From NCBI RefSeq assembly GCF_004916975.1, contig NZ_STGQ01000001.1:310001-374000 (forward strand): a stretch of 64,000 nt of DNA. Reading direction: 5' to 3'. The stretch comes from Paenibacillus dokdonensis (GTDB lineage: Bacteria; Bacillota; Bacilli; Paenibacillales; Paenibacillaceae). The first letter of the stretch is position 1; each line of letters opens with the position of its first letter. Shown in pieces: positions 33,439 through 41,836 of this stretch. Position numbers and translations under genes: made by a program. The notes below the pieces were generated by a model that was not told the origin of the DNA, searched no databases, and saw nothing but the letters and a program-made list of their open reading frames with translations.

Positions 33439-33864
33439 ATGTACGAATTAAAAACAAAAGAAACAGACCATAGTGTTATTGAGTTTATTGAAACTGTGGA
33501 TAGTCCAAAGAAACGTGAAGACGCATACAAATTATTGGATATTTTCACGGAAACGACAGGCTATGATGCGAAGATGTGGGGACCAAGTATTATTGGATTC
33601 GGTGCATATCATTATAAATATGAATCTGGTCACGAAGGCGATGCACCACTGGTGGGCTTTTCACCTCGCAAAGCGAAAATCAGTTTGTATTTTGCAGTAG
33701 GAGATGACAGAAACCGGGAATATTTATTAAAGGATTTTGGAAAACACACAACAGGAAAAGCATGTGTATACATCAACAAAGTAGCAGACATTGATATTGA
33801 AGTATTAAAAGCATTAATCAACCAATCTGTTGCGTTCTTGAAGGAAAAATATCCGAGTCATTAA
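33439..33864 (+). CDS. DUF1801 domain protein
   Basis: A 141-residue protein matching DUF1801 (YdhG-like): VIEFIETVDSPKKREDAYKL, GYDAKMWGPSIIGFGAYHYK, LVGFSPRKAKISLYF, GKACVYINKVADID. The fold is known from structural genomics but no activity is established. AAAGGAGAAA site ahead of ATG. Sits between the HAD and methyltransferase genes, all rightward. Confidence 0.85.
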   Translation: MYELKTKETDHSVIEFIETVDSPKKREDAYKLLDIFTETTGYDAKMWGPSIIGFGAYHYKYESGHEGDAPLVGFSPRKAKISLYFAVGDDRNREYLLKDFGKHTTGKACVYINKVADIDIEVLKALINQSVAFLKEKYPSH

Positions 33865-33911
33865 CTCTTGTCTATTGAGTATTCATATTACGCAATGATG
33901 GAGGTATGCGA

Positions 33912-34712
33912 ATGGTAAACCATGAAGATCTCATTAAAAACTCCTGGAATGAATGGTCGGATACCTGGTATGTAGGATATAGGACCGATGAAGTCATTTC
34001 TAAAATAATAGCTCATCCAGAATCAGCATTTCATCACACTACCTATTCGATCATCAAAAAGGCATTTCCCAACATGGAGGGTAAACGAATTTGTGTGCCT
34101 TCAAGCGGAGATAATCATGCTGTTTTTGCCTTTTGTTTGATGGGTGCAAAAGTAACATCCTGCGACATTTCGGAAAAGCAGTTGGAATATAGCTCAAATA
34201 TAGCCCGTAAACACAGATGGGATATCGAATTTATCTGTGACGACACCATGAAGTTAAGCCAGATTAAAAGCGAAGAATACGATTTGGTATATACGTCCAA
34301 CGGAGTTCATGTATGGATCAATGATGTGAATTCCATGTATCACAATATACACAGAATTCTTAAAAGTAATGGTTCCTATATCATGTTTGACATTCACCCT
34401 TTTATGCGCCCGTTCGGTACAAGTCCAACTGAGAAAATACATGTCGTAAAGCCATATGACTTAACAGGACCTTTTGGTGAAGTGCCAACGTATAAATGGC
34501 GTATACAAGACATCATGAATGCTATGATTTCATCTGGCTTAAACGTGAAGCATATAGAAGAAATGTATGCAGAGGATAGTAGATTTTGGGTTGATGAATC
34601 AAAAGAGGAAGAAGATAAACGCTCACAGGAAGAGCTGGACAGCTTATGCAATTGGAAATCGAACCCTCTGGCAGCCCTTCCTCAATGGTTATCGATATAT
34701 GCAACTAAATAA
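33912..34712 (+). CDS. Class I SAM-dependent methyltransferase
   Basis: A 266-residue methyltransferase. The SAM site is degenerate for a Gly-rich loop: ICVPSSGDNHAVFAFCLMGA (about 62-81), then VTSCDISEKQLEYS, and YDLVYTSNGVHVWI for motif IV. The start WNEWSDTWYVGYRTDEV and this loop resemble a family of small-molecule methyltransferases common in Bacillales islands. ATG 33912 chosen: GGAGG at 33900-33904 is 7 bases away but only 1 from the ATG at 33906. Confidence 0.82.
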   Translation: MVNHEDLIKNSWNEWSDTWYVGYRTDEVISKIIAHPESAFHHTTYSIIKKAFPNMEGKRICVPSSGDNHAVFAFCLMGAKVTSCDISEKQLEYSSNIARKHRWDIEFICDDTMKLSQIKSEEYDLVYTSNGVHVWINDVNSMYHNIHRILKSNGSYIMFDIHPFMRPFGTSPTEKIHVVKPYDLTGPFGEVPTYKWRIQDIMNAMISSGLNVKHIEEMYAEDSRFWVDESKEEEDKRSQEELDSLCNWKSNPLAALPQWLSIYATK

Positions 34713-34809
34713 CCCGAAAATATATTCAAGCATTCAGTAATAAATAATAGAAAGATTTGAATGGGAGTGCGATGAACCCGTTGAAAATCTTACCGAAGGT
34801 GGTGATGGT

Positions 34810-36129
34810 CTGAAACCACAGATTAATCTGGAGAGTATTGTTGATCTTTTCAAAAAAGAGTTATCGGAATCCCTCACAGGAATATATCTTCATGGATCAT
34901 TGGCTTTGGGAGGCTTTAATCCAGGCCATAGTGATATCGATTTGTTAATCATCGTTAAGGAAAAGCATGAGGTGGACACCTATAAGAGAATTGCATCCCA
35001 GCTTATTTTGATTGAAGAAGAGCTGGAAATCATAAAGGGCATTGAATTGAGCGTGGTGTTGGAATCGTATGCGGATGAATTTGTTTATCCCACTCCGTTT
35101 GAATTTCACTTCTCTGCATTTCATAGAGAAAATTATAAAGCAGATACGAGTTACTTTTGTGGAGGATTCGAGGATCCAGATATCGCAGCTCATTTTACTC
35201 TCATCTATGATCGCGGAGTTGTCCTTTACGGCAAACCGATCAGGGATGTCTTCAAGCCAATAGATAAACAGTATTTTATACATTCCATTATGTCGGATAT
35301 CGAAGGTACACTTGAAGGAATAGCTGACAATCCCGAGTACTACGTATTAAATTTATCCAGAACCCTTCGTTATATGAAGGAATCCGTTATCTCTTCAAAG
35401 AGAGAAGGCGGTGAATGGGCCTTAAACGTAGTGCCTGATCAATATGCTGATGTCATTAACCAATGCCTTGCTAAATATAATGGTGAGATGGAATACATAG
35501 AATTGAACAACCAGATCCTTTTCGATTTTGCGCATTATATGTTAGATGAAATTGAAATTGCGAGCAGCAGGCAAATCAAATCATCCATTGGAGGAAAACA
35601 AATGCTAGATATGGACAAAATCTATCTCATTACCGATATACCTGGGTATTCGCCTCAAATTAGCCGCCTGCTGTCGATGATGAATTACGCACGGTTCACA
35701 ACCCTTCAAGTGGTAAACAGCTTATCTGTAGATCAATTGGATTTTTTAATGGATCCTGAGAGTAATTCGATTGGTGCATTGTTACTGCATTTTGCAGCAG
35801 TTGAATATGTATATCAAGTGTATACTTTTGAAAAAAGAGAACTAAATGAAGAGGAAGAATCAAGATGGGGAGCGGCCCTGAATCTTGGCGAAGAAGGGCG
35901 AGCTGGGATTCGGGGAAATGATTTGGACTTTTATTTGAATAACTTAAATGAAGTCAGAAATCGGACATTTGAATTATTTAAAACGGTGAATGATGATTGG
36001 TTAGAACAAGAAGAAGAGTTCTGGAATGAAAAACAGGCCAATCATTATTTCATGTGGTTTCATGTCTTTGAAGATGAAATCAATCACAGAGGCCAGATCA
36101 GAATAATCAAGAAGAGACTTACAGCGTGA
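34810..36129 (+). CDS. Aminoglycoside nucleotidyltransferase-like domain fused to a DinB domain
   Basis: N-terminal part: YLHGSLALGGFNPGHSDIDLL is the GSxxxGxxxxxSDIDL motif of AadA/ANT(9)-type nucleotidyltransferases, continuing to about residue 264 with TLRYMKESVISSKREGGEWAL. C-terminal part: a DinB/DUF664 domain (MDKIYLITDIPGYSPQISRL to HVFEDEINHRGQIRIIKKRL). Between them, at 35590-35604, lies GGAGGAAAACAAATG, a full ribosome binding site and ATG in frame, so the DinB half may also be made alone. The 5' end is odd: the frame has no ATG, and CTG 34810 is only a guess. A 13-codon frame from ATG 34772 (MNPLKILPKVVMV, RBS GGGAG) ends on that CTG and reads like the missing N-terminus, pointing to a frameshift near 34800. 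Confidence 0.75.
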   Translation: MKPQINLESIVDLFKKELSESLTGIYLHGSLALGGFNPGHSDIDLLIIVKEKHEVDTYKRIASQLILIEEELEIIKGIELSVVLESYADEFVYPTPFEFHFSAFHRENYKADTSYFCGGFEDPDIAAHFTLIYDRGVVLYGKPIRDVFKPIDKQYFIHSIMSDIEGTLEGIADNPEYYVLNLSRTLRYMKESVISSKREGGEWALNVVPDQYADVINQCLAKYNGEMEYIELNNQILFDFAHYMLDEIEIASSRQIKSSIGGKQMLDMDKIYLITDIPGYSPQISRLLSMMNYARFTTLQVVNSLSVDQLDFLMDPESNSIGALLLHFAAVEYVYQVYTFEKRELNEEEESRWGAALNLGEEGRAGIRGNDLDFYLNNLNEVRNRTFELFKTVNDDWLEQEEEFWNEKQANHYFMWFHVFEDEINHRGQIRIIKKRLTA

Positions 36130-36497
36130 AAATCAAGAAGGGATTCATGCTGCCGGCATTCATTTGTTTGCTGAGTTCACCTTTGATTTTCGCAGCCATG
36201 TATATAGATTATTTTTATAAATATGCCGCTTTTTATTTTGTAGTCATTGTATTCCCGGTGATATTCATCAGAAAATCCAAGCATTTAATCATGCTTGTTC
36301 TCTTGTCTTGTATCGTATCCAGCGTACTGGTTCATGTTTACATGCCTCCGGATACGGCCCCTTTTTTTGATAATATTCTGGAGGTTTTGGTCATTCTGGA
36401 AGCAATTTTTTTCGGACTCGTACAGGCATTACTGCTATTTCTAATCAATTTTCTTATCAAAACAATAAAATCTGCACGCTCTGGGAAGGGCATGTAA
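36126..36497 (+). CDS. Small membrane protein of unknown function
   Basis: A 123-residue protein with four hydrophobic helices (about 6-25, 30-48, 53-72 and 82-112) and a basic C-terminus (KTIKSARSGKGM). GTG 36126 overlaps the stop of the nucleotidyltransferase-DinB gene, so it is probably translated by coupling. Family not recognised. Confidence 0.65.
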   Translation: MKIKKGFMLPAFICLLSSPLIFAAMYIDYFYKYAAFYFVVIVFPVIFIRKSKHLIMLVLLSCIVSSVLVHVYMPPDTAPFFDNILEVLVILEAIFFGLVQALLLFLINFLIKTIKSARSGKGM

Positions 36498-36542
36498 AGA
36501 AATTTCGCTTCAACATACATCCGATAAAGTGAGGGGATACGA

Positions 36543-37328
36543 TTGGAGAAGAACTCTAGCCTGAATTTTTATAATGAGCTTTCGGAAACGTACCATCTGA
36601 TTTTTCACGACTGGTACCGAGCGATTCATTGGCAAGGTGATTTTTTTAATGATTTCATTCGCTCCCAATATCAACATAAAGGTGATGGCTTGATCAAGCT
36701 TTTGGATGCTTCTTGTGGTATAGGAACGCAGTCGCTGGGTTTGGCTCAGCATAAGTTTACCATAACGGCTACGGATCTTAGCGCTAAGTCGGTTGAACGG
36801 GCAGTGCGGGAGGCTGAAAAAGCAGGAGTTCATATCGAGTTTGGTACTGCAGATTTTCGAAGTCTTGAACAAGACGTTCCTGGGCAGTTTGAGGTTGTTT
36901 TATCGGCTGACAATGCAATCCCCCATTTGCTTACAGATGAAGATTTAAAAGCGGCATGCCGCAATCTATATTCCAAGGTTCTAGACAACGGCCTGCTGAT
37001 CATTTCCATGAGGGATTATGATAACGAAATCAAAGATAAGCAGCGCGCGACTTCTCCGCGAGTCATGGACAAAGGCAAACGTATTTCTTTTCAAGTCTGG
37101 GATTGGATGGGGGATGAAAACTTCTATATAACCCATCAATTTATTATGCAGGAGATCGATGGAGTGTGGCAGACCGAAGTAAACAGTACATCCTATAGAG
37201 CATTATTGAGGCATGAATTAAGTGCGTTTTTAAGCGACGCTGGTTTTACAGATATCAGGTGGCATATGCCTTCGGAATCCGGTTATTATCAGCCTATCGT
37301 TACCGCCAAGAAAATAGAATTCAAATAG
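36543..37328 (+). CDS. Class I SAM-dependent methyltransferase
   Basis: A 261-residue methyltransferase with motif I LLDASCGIGTQSLGLA (about 49-64), acidic end of strand 2 in ITATDLSAKSVERA, and motif IV VLSADNAIPHL. The start FYNELSETYHLIFHDW is typical of glycine/sarcosine methyltransferase-like proteins. The acceptor is unknown. TTG start with GAGGGG 7 bases ahead. Last gene before the GC content rises again. Confidence 0.85.
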   Translation: MEKNSSLNFYNELSETYHLIFHDWYRAIHWQGDFFNDFIRSQYQHKGDGLIKLLDASCGIGTQSLGLAQHKFTITATDLSAKSVERAVREAEKAGVHIEFGTADFRSLEQDVPGQFEVVLSADNAIPHLLTDEDLKAACRNLYSKVLDNGLLIISMRDYDNEIKDKQRATSPRVMDKGKRISFQVWDWMGDENFYITHQFIMQEIDGVWQTEVNSTSYRALLRHELSAFLSDAGFTDIRWHMPSESGYYQPIVTAKKIEFK

Positions 37329-37445
37329 TATGAGCGCCATTTTTCAATACAGGATCATACACCTTACAAAATGCAAAAATAAGACAACCGTTTATCATTG
37401 TTTTTAATAGAAGGCTTCTTATAATTTATCTATGGTTTGAAAATC

Positions 37446-37470
37446 ATAACCCGCATTTCATGCGGGTTAT
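37446..37470 (+). terminator. Hairpin between methyltransferase and regulator genes
   Basis: Perfect 11-bp stem ATAACCCGCAT / ATGCGGGTTAT with a TTC loop. No T run follows, so it may be a weak terminator or a leader stem-loop for the regulator mRNA. Confidence 0.4.
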
Positions 37471-37509
37471 CTGCATTTCAACGATGTGATGAAGAGAGGG
37501 GCTATTCTA

Positions 37510-39753
37510 TTGGGAAGAAAGGATACTCTATTATTTTATCGCTATTTGCTCTCGTATGTTGTACTTCTGCTGATTCCGATTCTTCTAATCGGTCTTCTCA
37601 ATTATCAAAAGTTTGTTGGCATTCTACAAGAGGAAATTACCCTTGGACATCGCCATGTTCTTGAACAGGCCAGAAGCACGTTTGAAGGTAAAATCAGCGA
37701 AATGAATAAAATTGCGATTGAAGTTTCCTCCAAACCCGAGCTGTCTCCATACAAACTCAACAAATCCATGTCTTATGCACTCGATGCGAAGGATGCTCTC
37801 CGTTATACGGCTGCCAATCAGTTTATTCATAATGTTGTGCTTTATTTAAAGGACAATCAATACATGTTCTCCTCGAATACGACGTACCCGGTTTCCACAT
37901 TTGCCAAGACCATTTATCAGTATGAAAATTGGCCTTCCGATCAATTTCTTTTCGACATTCGTAATCTGAAAAAACCTCAATTAAGGCCTGCTGAACCCAT
38001 CTATTCAAAAGAACTGAACACGGACCACGTACTAACCTATATGGTGCCCATCCCCTATAACAGCTCAACTCCTTCCGGTGTCTTAATATTCATTGTGGAA
38101 GAGGAGTCTGTGAAAAAGCTGCTTGTAGGCACGCTGGAAGAAAGGAATGGAAATTCCCTGATTCTGAATAGCGACGGGGGAATCGTAGCTGCGCTGCATC
38201 ATGAAGCATATCTGGAAAACCCAGAATTCAGACAAGCGATCAAGTCCGCAACAAGCGGCATGACGATCACGGCAATCAACAATGAATATTACGCCATTTC
38301 AACCCTTAAAGTGCAGAATGATGGTTGGACTTACGTGACGATGCTCCCTGAAAGCGACTTTTTGAATAAAACGAGTCTGGTGAAGACGCAGTTTTTCTTC
38401 TCCATTTTGATTTTGCTGCTTATTGGCAGCGTGCTAATCTTCTTGCTCATGCGACTGAACTATAAGCCGATTGATCAATTGCTGGCTTTTATAAACAAAC
38501 AGTGGGGGGGCGCCGCCCGTACGCTCCATGATGCACATGGGATGATCGGCCAGTTAGCGGAAGACCATCAGGAGTTGAAAATTAAATTCCACAATAACAA
38601 AGCGGCGGCACGTAACCATTTGCTTCTCAGCTTGCTGAGAGGGAGGATTTTCGATAAGAATATTTTTCAGGCAGATGGAAACGACGTTGGAGTAGCTTTT
38701 ACCAACTCCCTTTATTTTGTGGTCATGTTGGAAATAACGGTTGAATCTCCGTCCGCTGGAATGGACGAGCAGGAGATTCCTGACCTAGAAGTCGTTTTCC
38801 GAGCTTACTTCGAGAGCTATCATGTGGATACGATGGATGAAGCAAAAAGTACCTTCATATGCGCGGTCACCGAAGAAGAAAAAGGTAATTGGCACCGGCT
38901 TTTGCTTAACTTACATGGTAAGCTGATCGAGTCTTACGGAAACAAAGTGACCATGGGGGTAGGAGGAATTTATGGTGATATCAGCCTAGTGGGGAAATCG
39001 TATATTGAGGCTTCTACCTCCATAGATTACAAGTTGATCAGAGGCTACAACACACTAATAACCTATGGGGAAATCACAGCAGAGAATTTTTCGGTCAACT
39101 GGTATCCCAAAGAGGAAATGGAACAGCTGATGTTATATATGCAGCAAGGGGACTCAACGAAGGTCGAAGATATTTTGCAGAGCTTGCAGAGCTATATGCA
39201 GCAGAATCCCATTCCCTTGCATATCGCCCGCTGCATTTGCTATGACGTTGTTGGCTGCATGATCAAAACGCATTTTAGACTCAACCCCTACAAGTATGAG
39301 GAGCCCTATCCTGATGTATTCAACCTGGCAAAATTTGATACGATGCAGGATTTGGTATCATTGGTCCGTCATATTTGCTTGTTGGTTCAAGAATCGAAGG
39401 ACCCCCTTGAGGGAGTTTCCGAGGCTTGGATTTCCCATATTCAAGAGCATTATGCGGAGCATGAATTTTCCGTTCAGCGTATGGCAGATCATTTTTCCGT
39501 ATCGCGTTCTTATTTGAATTCCTCATTTAAAAAGTATACCGGTCAAACCATTGTGGACTTTCTGGACTATTACCGAATGGAGAAGGCCAAAGATTTACTG
39601 GTCAGCAGTGATTTCCCTTTAAAGGATATTGTACAGATGATTGGTTACTACGATGTATCCAGCTTCATTCGAAAGTTTAAGCAACGGTTCCGGATTACAC
39701 CGGGTGAATTTCGCAAACTGTACGTGCAAGACAAGGTTGAGCTTGAGTTCTAG
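37510..39753 (+). CDS. Membrane-anchored Cache/AraC transcriptional regulator (module A)
   Basis: A 747-residue one-component sensor-regulator. Membrane helix 1 at about 11-33, an extracellular Cache-like sensor (about 40-290), membrane helix 2 (LILLLIGSVLIFLLM, about 303-322), a cytoplasmic region and a C-terminal AraC double HTH (HEFSVQRMADHFSVSRSYLN; KDIVQMIGYYDVSSFIRKFK; FRITPGEFRK). This architecture (YesS/LplR-like) controls neighbouring sugar ABC genes. TTG 37510 is chosen since GAGAGGGG lies 9 bases ahead; the GTG/ATG pair at 37486-37489 has no site. Likely activates the three transport genes downstream when it senses their sugar. Confidence 0.88.
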   Translation: MGRKDTLLFYRYLLSYVVLLLIPILLIGLLNYQKFVGILQEEITLGHRHVLEQARSTFEGKISEMNKIAIEVSSKPELSPYKLNKSMSYALDAKDALRYTAANQFIHNVVLYLKDNQYMFSSNTTYPVSTFAKTIYQYENWPSDQFLFDIRNLKKPQLRPAEPIYSKELNTDHVLTYMVPIPYNSSTPSGVLIFIVEEESVKKLLVGTLEERNGNSLILNSDGGIVAALHHEAYLENPEFRQAIKSATSGMTITAINNEYYAISTLKVQNDGWTYVTMLPESDFLNKTSLVKTQFFFSILILLLIGSVLIFLLMRLNYKPIDQLLAFINKQWGGAARTLHDAHGMIGQLAEDHQELKIKFHNNKAAARNHLLLSLLRGRIFDKNIFQADGNDVGVAFTNSLYFVVMLEITVESPSAGMDEQEIPDLEVVFRAYFESYHVDTMDEAKSTFICAVTEEEKGNWHRLLLNLHGKLIESYGNKVTMGVGGIYGDISLVGKSYIEASTSIDYKLIRGYNTLITYGEITAENFSVNWYPKEEMEQLMLYMQQGDSTKVEDILQSLQSYMQQNPIPLHIARCICYDVVGCMIKTHFRLNPYKYEEPYPDVFNLAKFDTMQDLVSLVRHICLLVQESKDPLEGVSEAWISHIQEHYAEHEFSVQRMADHFSVSRSYLNSSFKKYTGQTIVDFLDYYRMEKAKDLLVSSDFPLKDIVQMIGYYDVSSFIRKFKQRFRITPGEFRKLYVQDKVELEF

Positions 39754-39790
39754 TGCCGTACCCCCCCTGTAGAAAAGTAAGGTGAGCGCT

Positions 39791-39819
39791 AAAAAACCTT
39801 GGTTTATCAAGGTTTTTTT
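39791..39819 (+). terminator. Terminator between regulator A and its transport operon
   Basis: AAAAAACCTT / AAGGTTTTTTT hairpin with an 8-nt loop. It separates the regulator from the permease genes, which therefore need their own promoter in 39820-39930. Confidence 0.85.
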
Positions 39820-39933
39820 GGTTTGAATTCAATTCACCAATCGGTTGTTGCTTTCGCATATTTACCTGATACCAGCTCATGGATAAAGTTGAATTGTTCC
39901 AATGTTTATCAAACGGGAAAAGGAGGGTATGGA

Positions 39934-40884
39934 TTGAAACTAGCTCAACAAGGAAAGCTGCAAGCGAGGTCAGGTTTGCAAATCTCAAAATGGAAGCGGA
40001 TACAAAAATCGTATGAGTTATATCTTTTCCTGCTGCCGACCATTGCCTACTTTCTTATTTTTCATTATGGACCCCTTTACGGCCTGCAGATCGCTTTCAA
40101 GAATTACATTGCTGTCAAAGGAATATGGGGAAGTCCCTGGGCAGGATTCGAGCATTTTGAACGGTTTTTTAATTCACCGCAGTTTTTGATTGTTTTGAAA
40201 AACACATTGCTCCTCAACCTGTACGAATTGGCGGTGTCGTTTCCCATCCCGATTATTATGGCGCTCCTGCTGAATCAGATTAACAATGTCCGCTTCAAAA
40301 AATTGATCCAGACGGTTACCTATGCACCGCATTTTATTTCGGGTGTCATCATCGTGGGCATGTTATTTGTGTTCCTGTCCCCAAGGAATGGGCTAATCAA
40401 CGAGCTGATTGTTTTTTTTGGCGGGAATCCAGTCTATTATATGGCCCGTCCTGAATGGTTCAAGACGATTTTCGTCTTCTCCGGCCTTTGGCAAAATGCA
40501 GGTTGGTCCATGATTATTTATCTCGCAGCACTGACGAATGTCAGTCCGGATCTGCATGAGGCAGCCACCGTAGACGGCGCCAATAAATATCAACGGATTT
40601 GGCATATCGATTTGCCCTCCATTATGCCAACCGTCATGATTCTGCTTATTTTGAATATCGGGAATTTCATGAACGTGGGCTTCGAGAAGGTATATCTGAT
40701 GCAAAACGCCTTGAATATCGACGCTTCCGAAGTAATCCAAACTTATGTTTACAAATCCGGCCTGCTGAGTGCCCAATACAGCTACAGTGCCGCTGTCGGG
40801 TTGTTTAATGCGGGTATTAATTTCATTCTGCTTATTTCGGTTAACGAGCTGGCCAAGCGGCTTAAACAGAATAGTCTTTGGTAA
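39934..40884 (+). CDS. Sugar ABC transporter permease, LplB-type (module A)
   Basis: A 316-residue permease with six membrane helices: LYLFLLPTIAYFLIFHYGPLYG near the start, then QIAFKNYIAVKGIWGSPWAG, and the EAA coupling loop LHEAATVDGANKYQRIWHID. LplB/YtcP-type permeases import oligosaccharides, with a shared ATPase (MsmX type) encoded elsewhere. TTG 39934 follows AAAGGAGGG at 7 bases; the frame extends upstream without a site. Confidence 0.92.
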   Translation: MKLAQQGKLQARSGLQISKWKRIQKSYELYLFLLPTIAYFLIFHYGPLYGLQIAFKNYIAVKGIWGSPWAGFEHFERFFNSPQFLIVLKNTLLLNLYELAVSFPIPIIMALLLNQINNVRFKKLIQTVTYAPHFISGVIIVGMLFVFLSPRNGLINELIVFFGGNPVYYMARPEWFKTIFVFSGLWQNAGWSMIIYLAALTNVSPDLHEAATVDGANKYQRIWHIDLPSIMPTVMILLILNIGNFMNVGFEKVYLMQNALNIDASEVIQTYVYKSGLLSAQYSYSAAVGLFNAGINFILLISVNELAKRLKQNSLW

Positions 40885-40901
40885 GGGAGAGGAAATCCAT
40901 T

Positions 40902-41795
40902 ATGAGTATACATACTCGCAAAAGCGGGTTCGACCGTGTGTTCGATATCGCAAATTACACATTGATGTCCTTGATCTTGCTGGCGATTATATATCCGCTT
41001 TACATCGTCGTCATCTCCTCATTCAGTGATCCGGACAGCGTGAATACCGGAAGCGTATGGTTGTTTCCCAAGGGCATTACCTTTGAGGGGTATCATCGGA
41101 TATTCATGGAAGGGAATATATGGAACGGTTATAAAAACACCCTGATATATACGTTTCTCGGAACTTTATTGAGTGTTGTCTTAACCTTGCCGGGTGCTTA
41201 TGCGCTATCCCGCTCTGATCTGATGGGACGTAACTTTTTTATGCTGATGATCGTCTTCACGATGTTTTTTGGCGGTGGGCTGATTCCCACTTACCTGTTA
41301 GTTAAAAATCTTGGAATGACCAATACCATCTGGTCCCAAATCGTTCCGGGCGCCTTAACGGCTTATAACATGATCATTACCCGTACCTTCTTTCAATCGA
41401 GTATCCCGAAAGAGCTGCAGGAATCTGCTGAAATCGATGGAAGCTCGATTACCCGCTTTTTTCTTAAAATCGTATTGCCTTTATCCATGCCGATCGTAGC
41501 CGTGATGGTGCTGTTTAACGCTGTCGCTCATTGGAACGCTTATTTCCAGGGTCTCATTTATTTGCGGGATGAGCGTCTATATCCTTTGCAGCTGGTACTG
41601 CGTGAAATCTTAATTGTGAATGAGGCTCCGGCGGAATCGACCCTGGGAGCATCCGATGACGGAAGCATGCTTAGAATCGCAGAGATTATGAAGTATGGAA
41701 CGATTATTGTTTCGAGCTTGCCGGTACTTGTGCTGTATCCTTTCTTGCAGCGGTATTTTGTAAAGGGAGTCATGATCGGATCCATTAAAGGCTAA
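40902..41795 (+). CDS. Sugar ABC transporter permease, YtcP/LplC-type (module A)
   Basis: A 297-residue partner permease. Landmarks are YPLYIVVISSFSDPDSVNTGSVWLFP, ALSRSDLMGRNFFMLMIVFTMFFGGGLIPTYLL and the EAA loop ELQESAEIDGSSITRFFLKI. ATG 40902 has GAGAGGAAAT ahead, 17 bp after the first permease gene. Confidence 0.92.
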   Translation: MSIHTRKSGFDRVFDIANYTLMSLILLAIIYPLYIVVISSFSDPDSVNTGSVWLFPKGITFEGYHRIFMEGNIWNGYKNTLIYTFLGTLLSVVLTLPGAYALSRSDLMGRNFFMLMIVFTMFFGGGLIPTYLLVKNLGMTNTIWSQIVPGALTAYNMIITRTFFQSSIPKELQESAEIDGSSITRFFLKIVLPLSMPIVAVMVLFNAVAHWNAYFQGLIYLRDERLYPLQLVLREILIVNEAPAESTLGASDDGSMLRIAEIMKYGTIIVSSLPVLVLYPFLQRYFVKGVMIGSIKG

Positions 41796-41836
41796 TGAGT
41801 TCTAAAATAATCGGATAGATAAAGGGGATTATTGAG

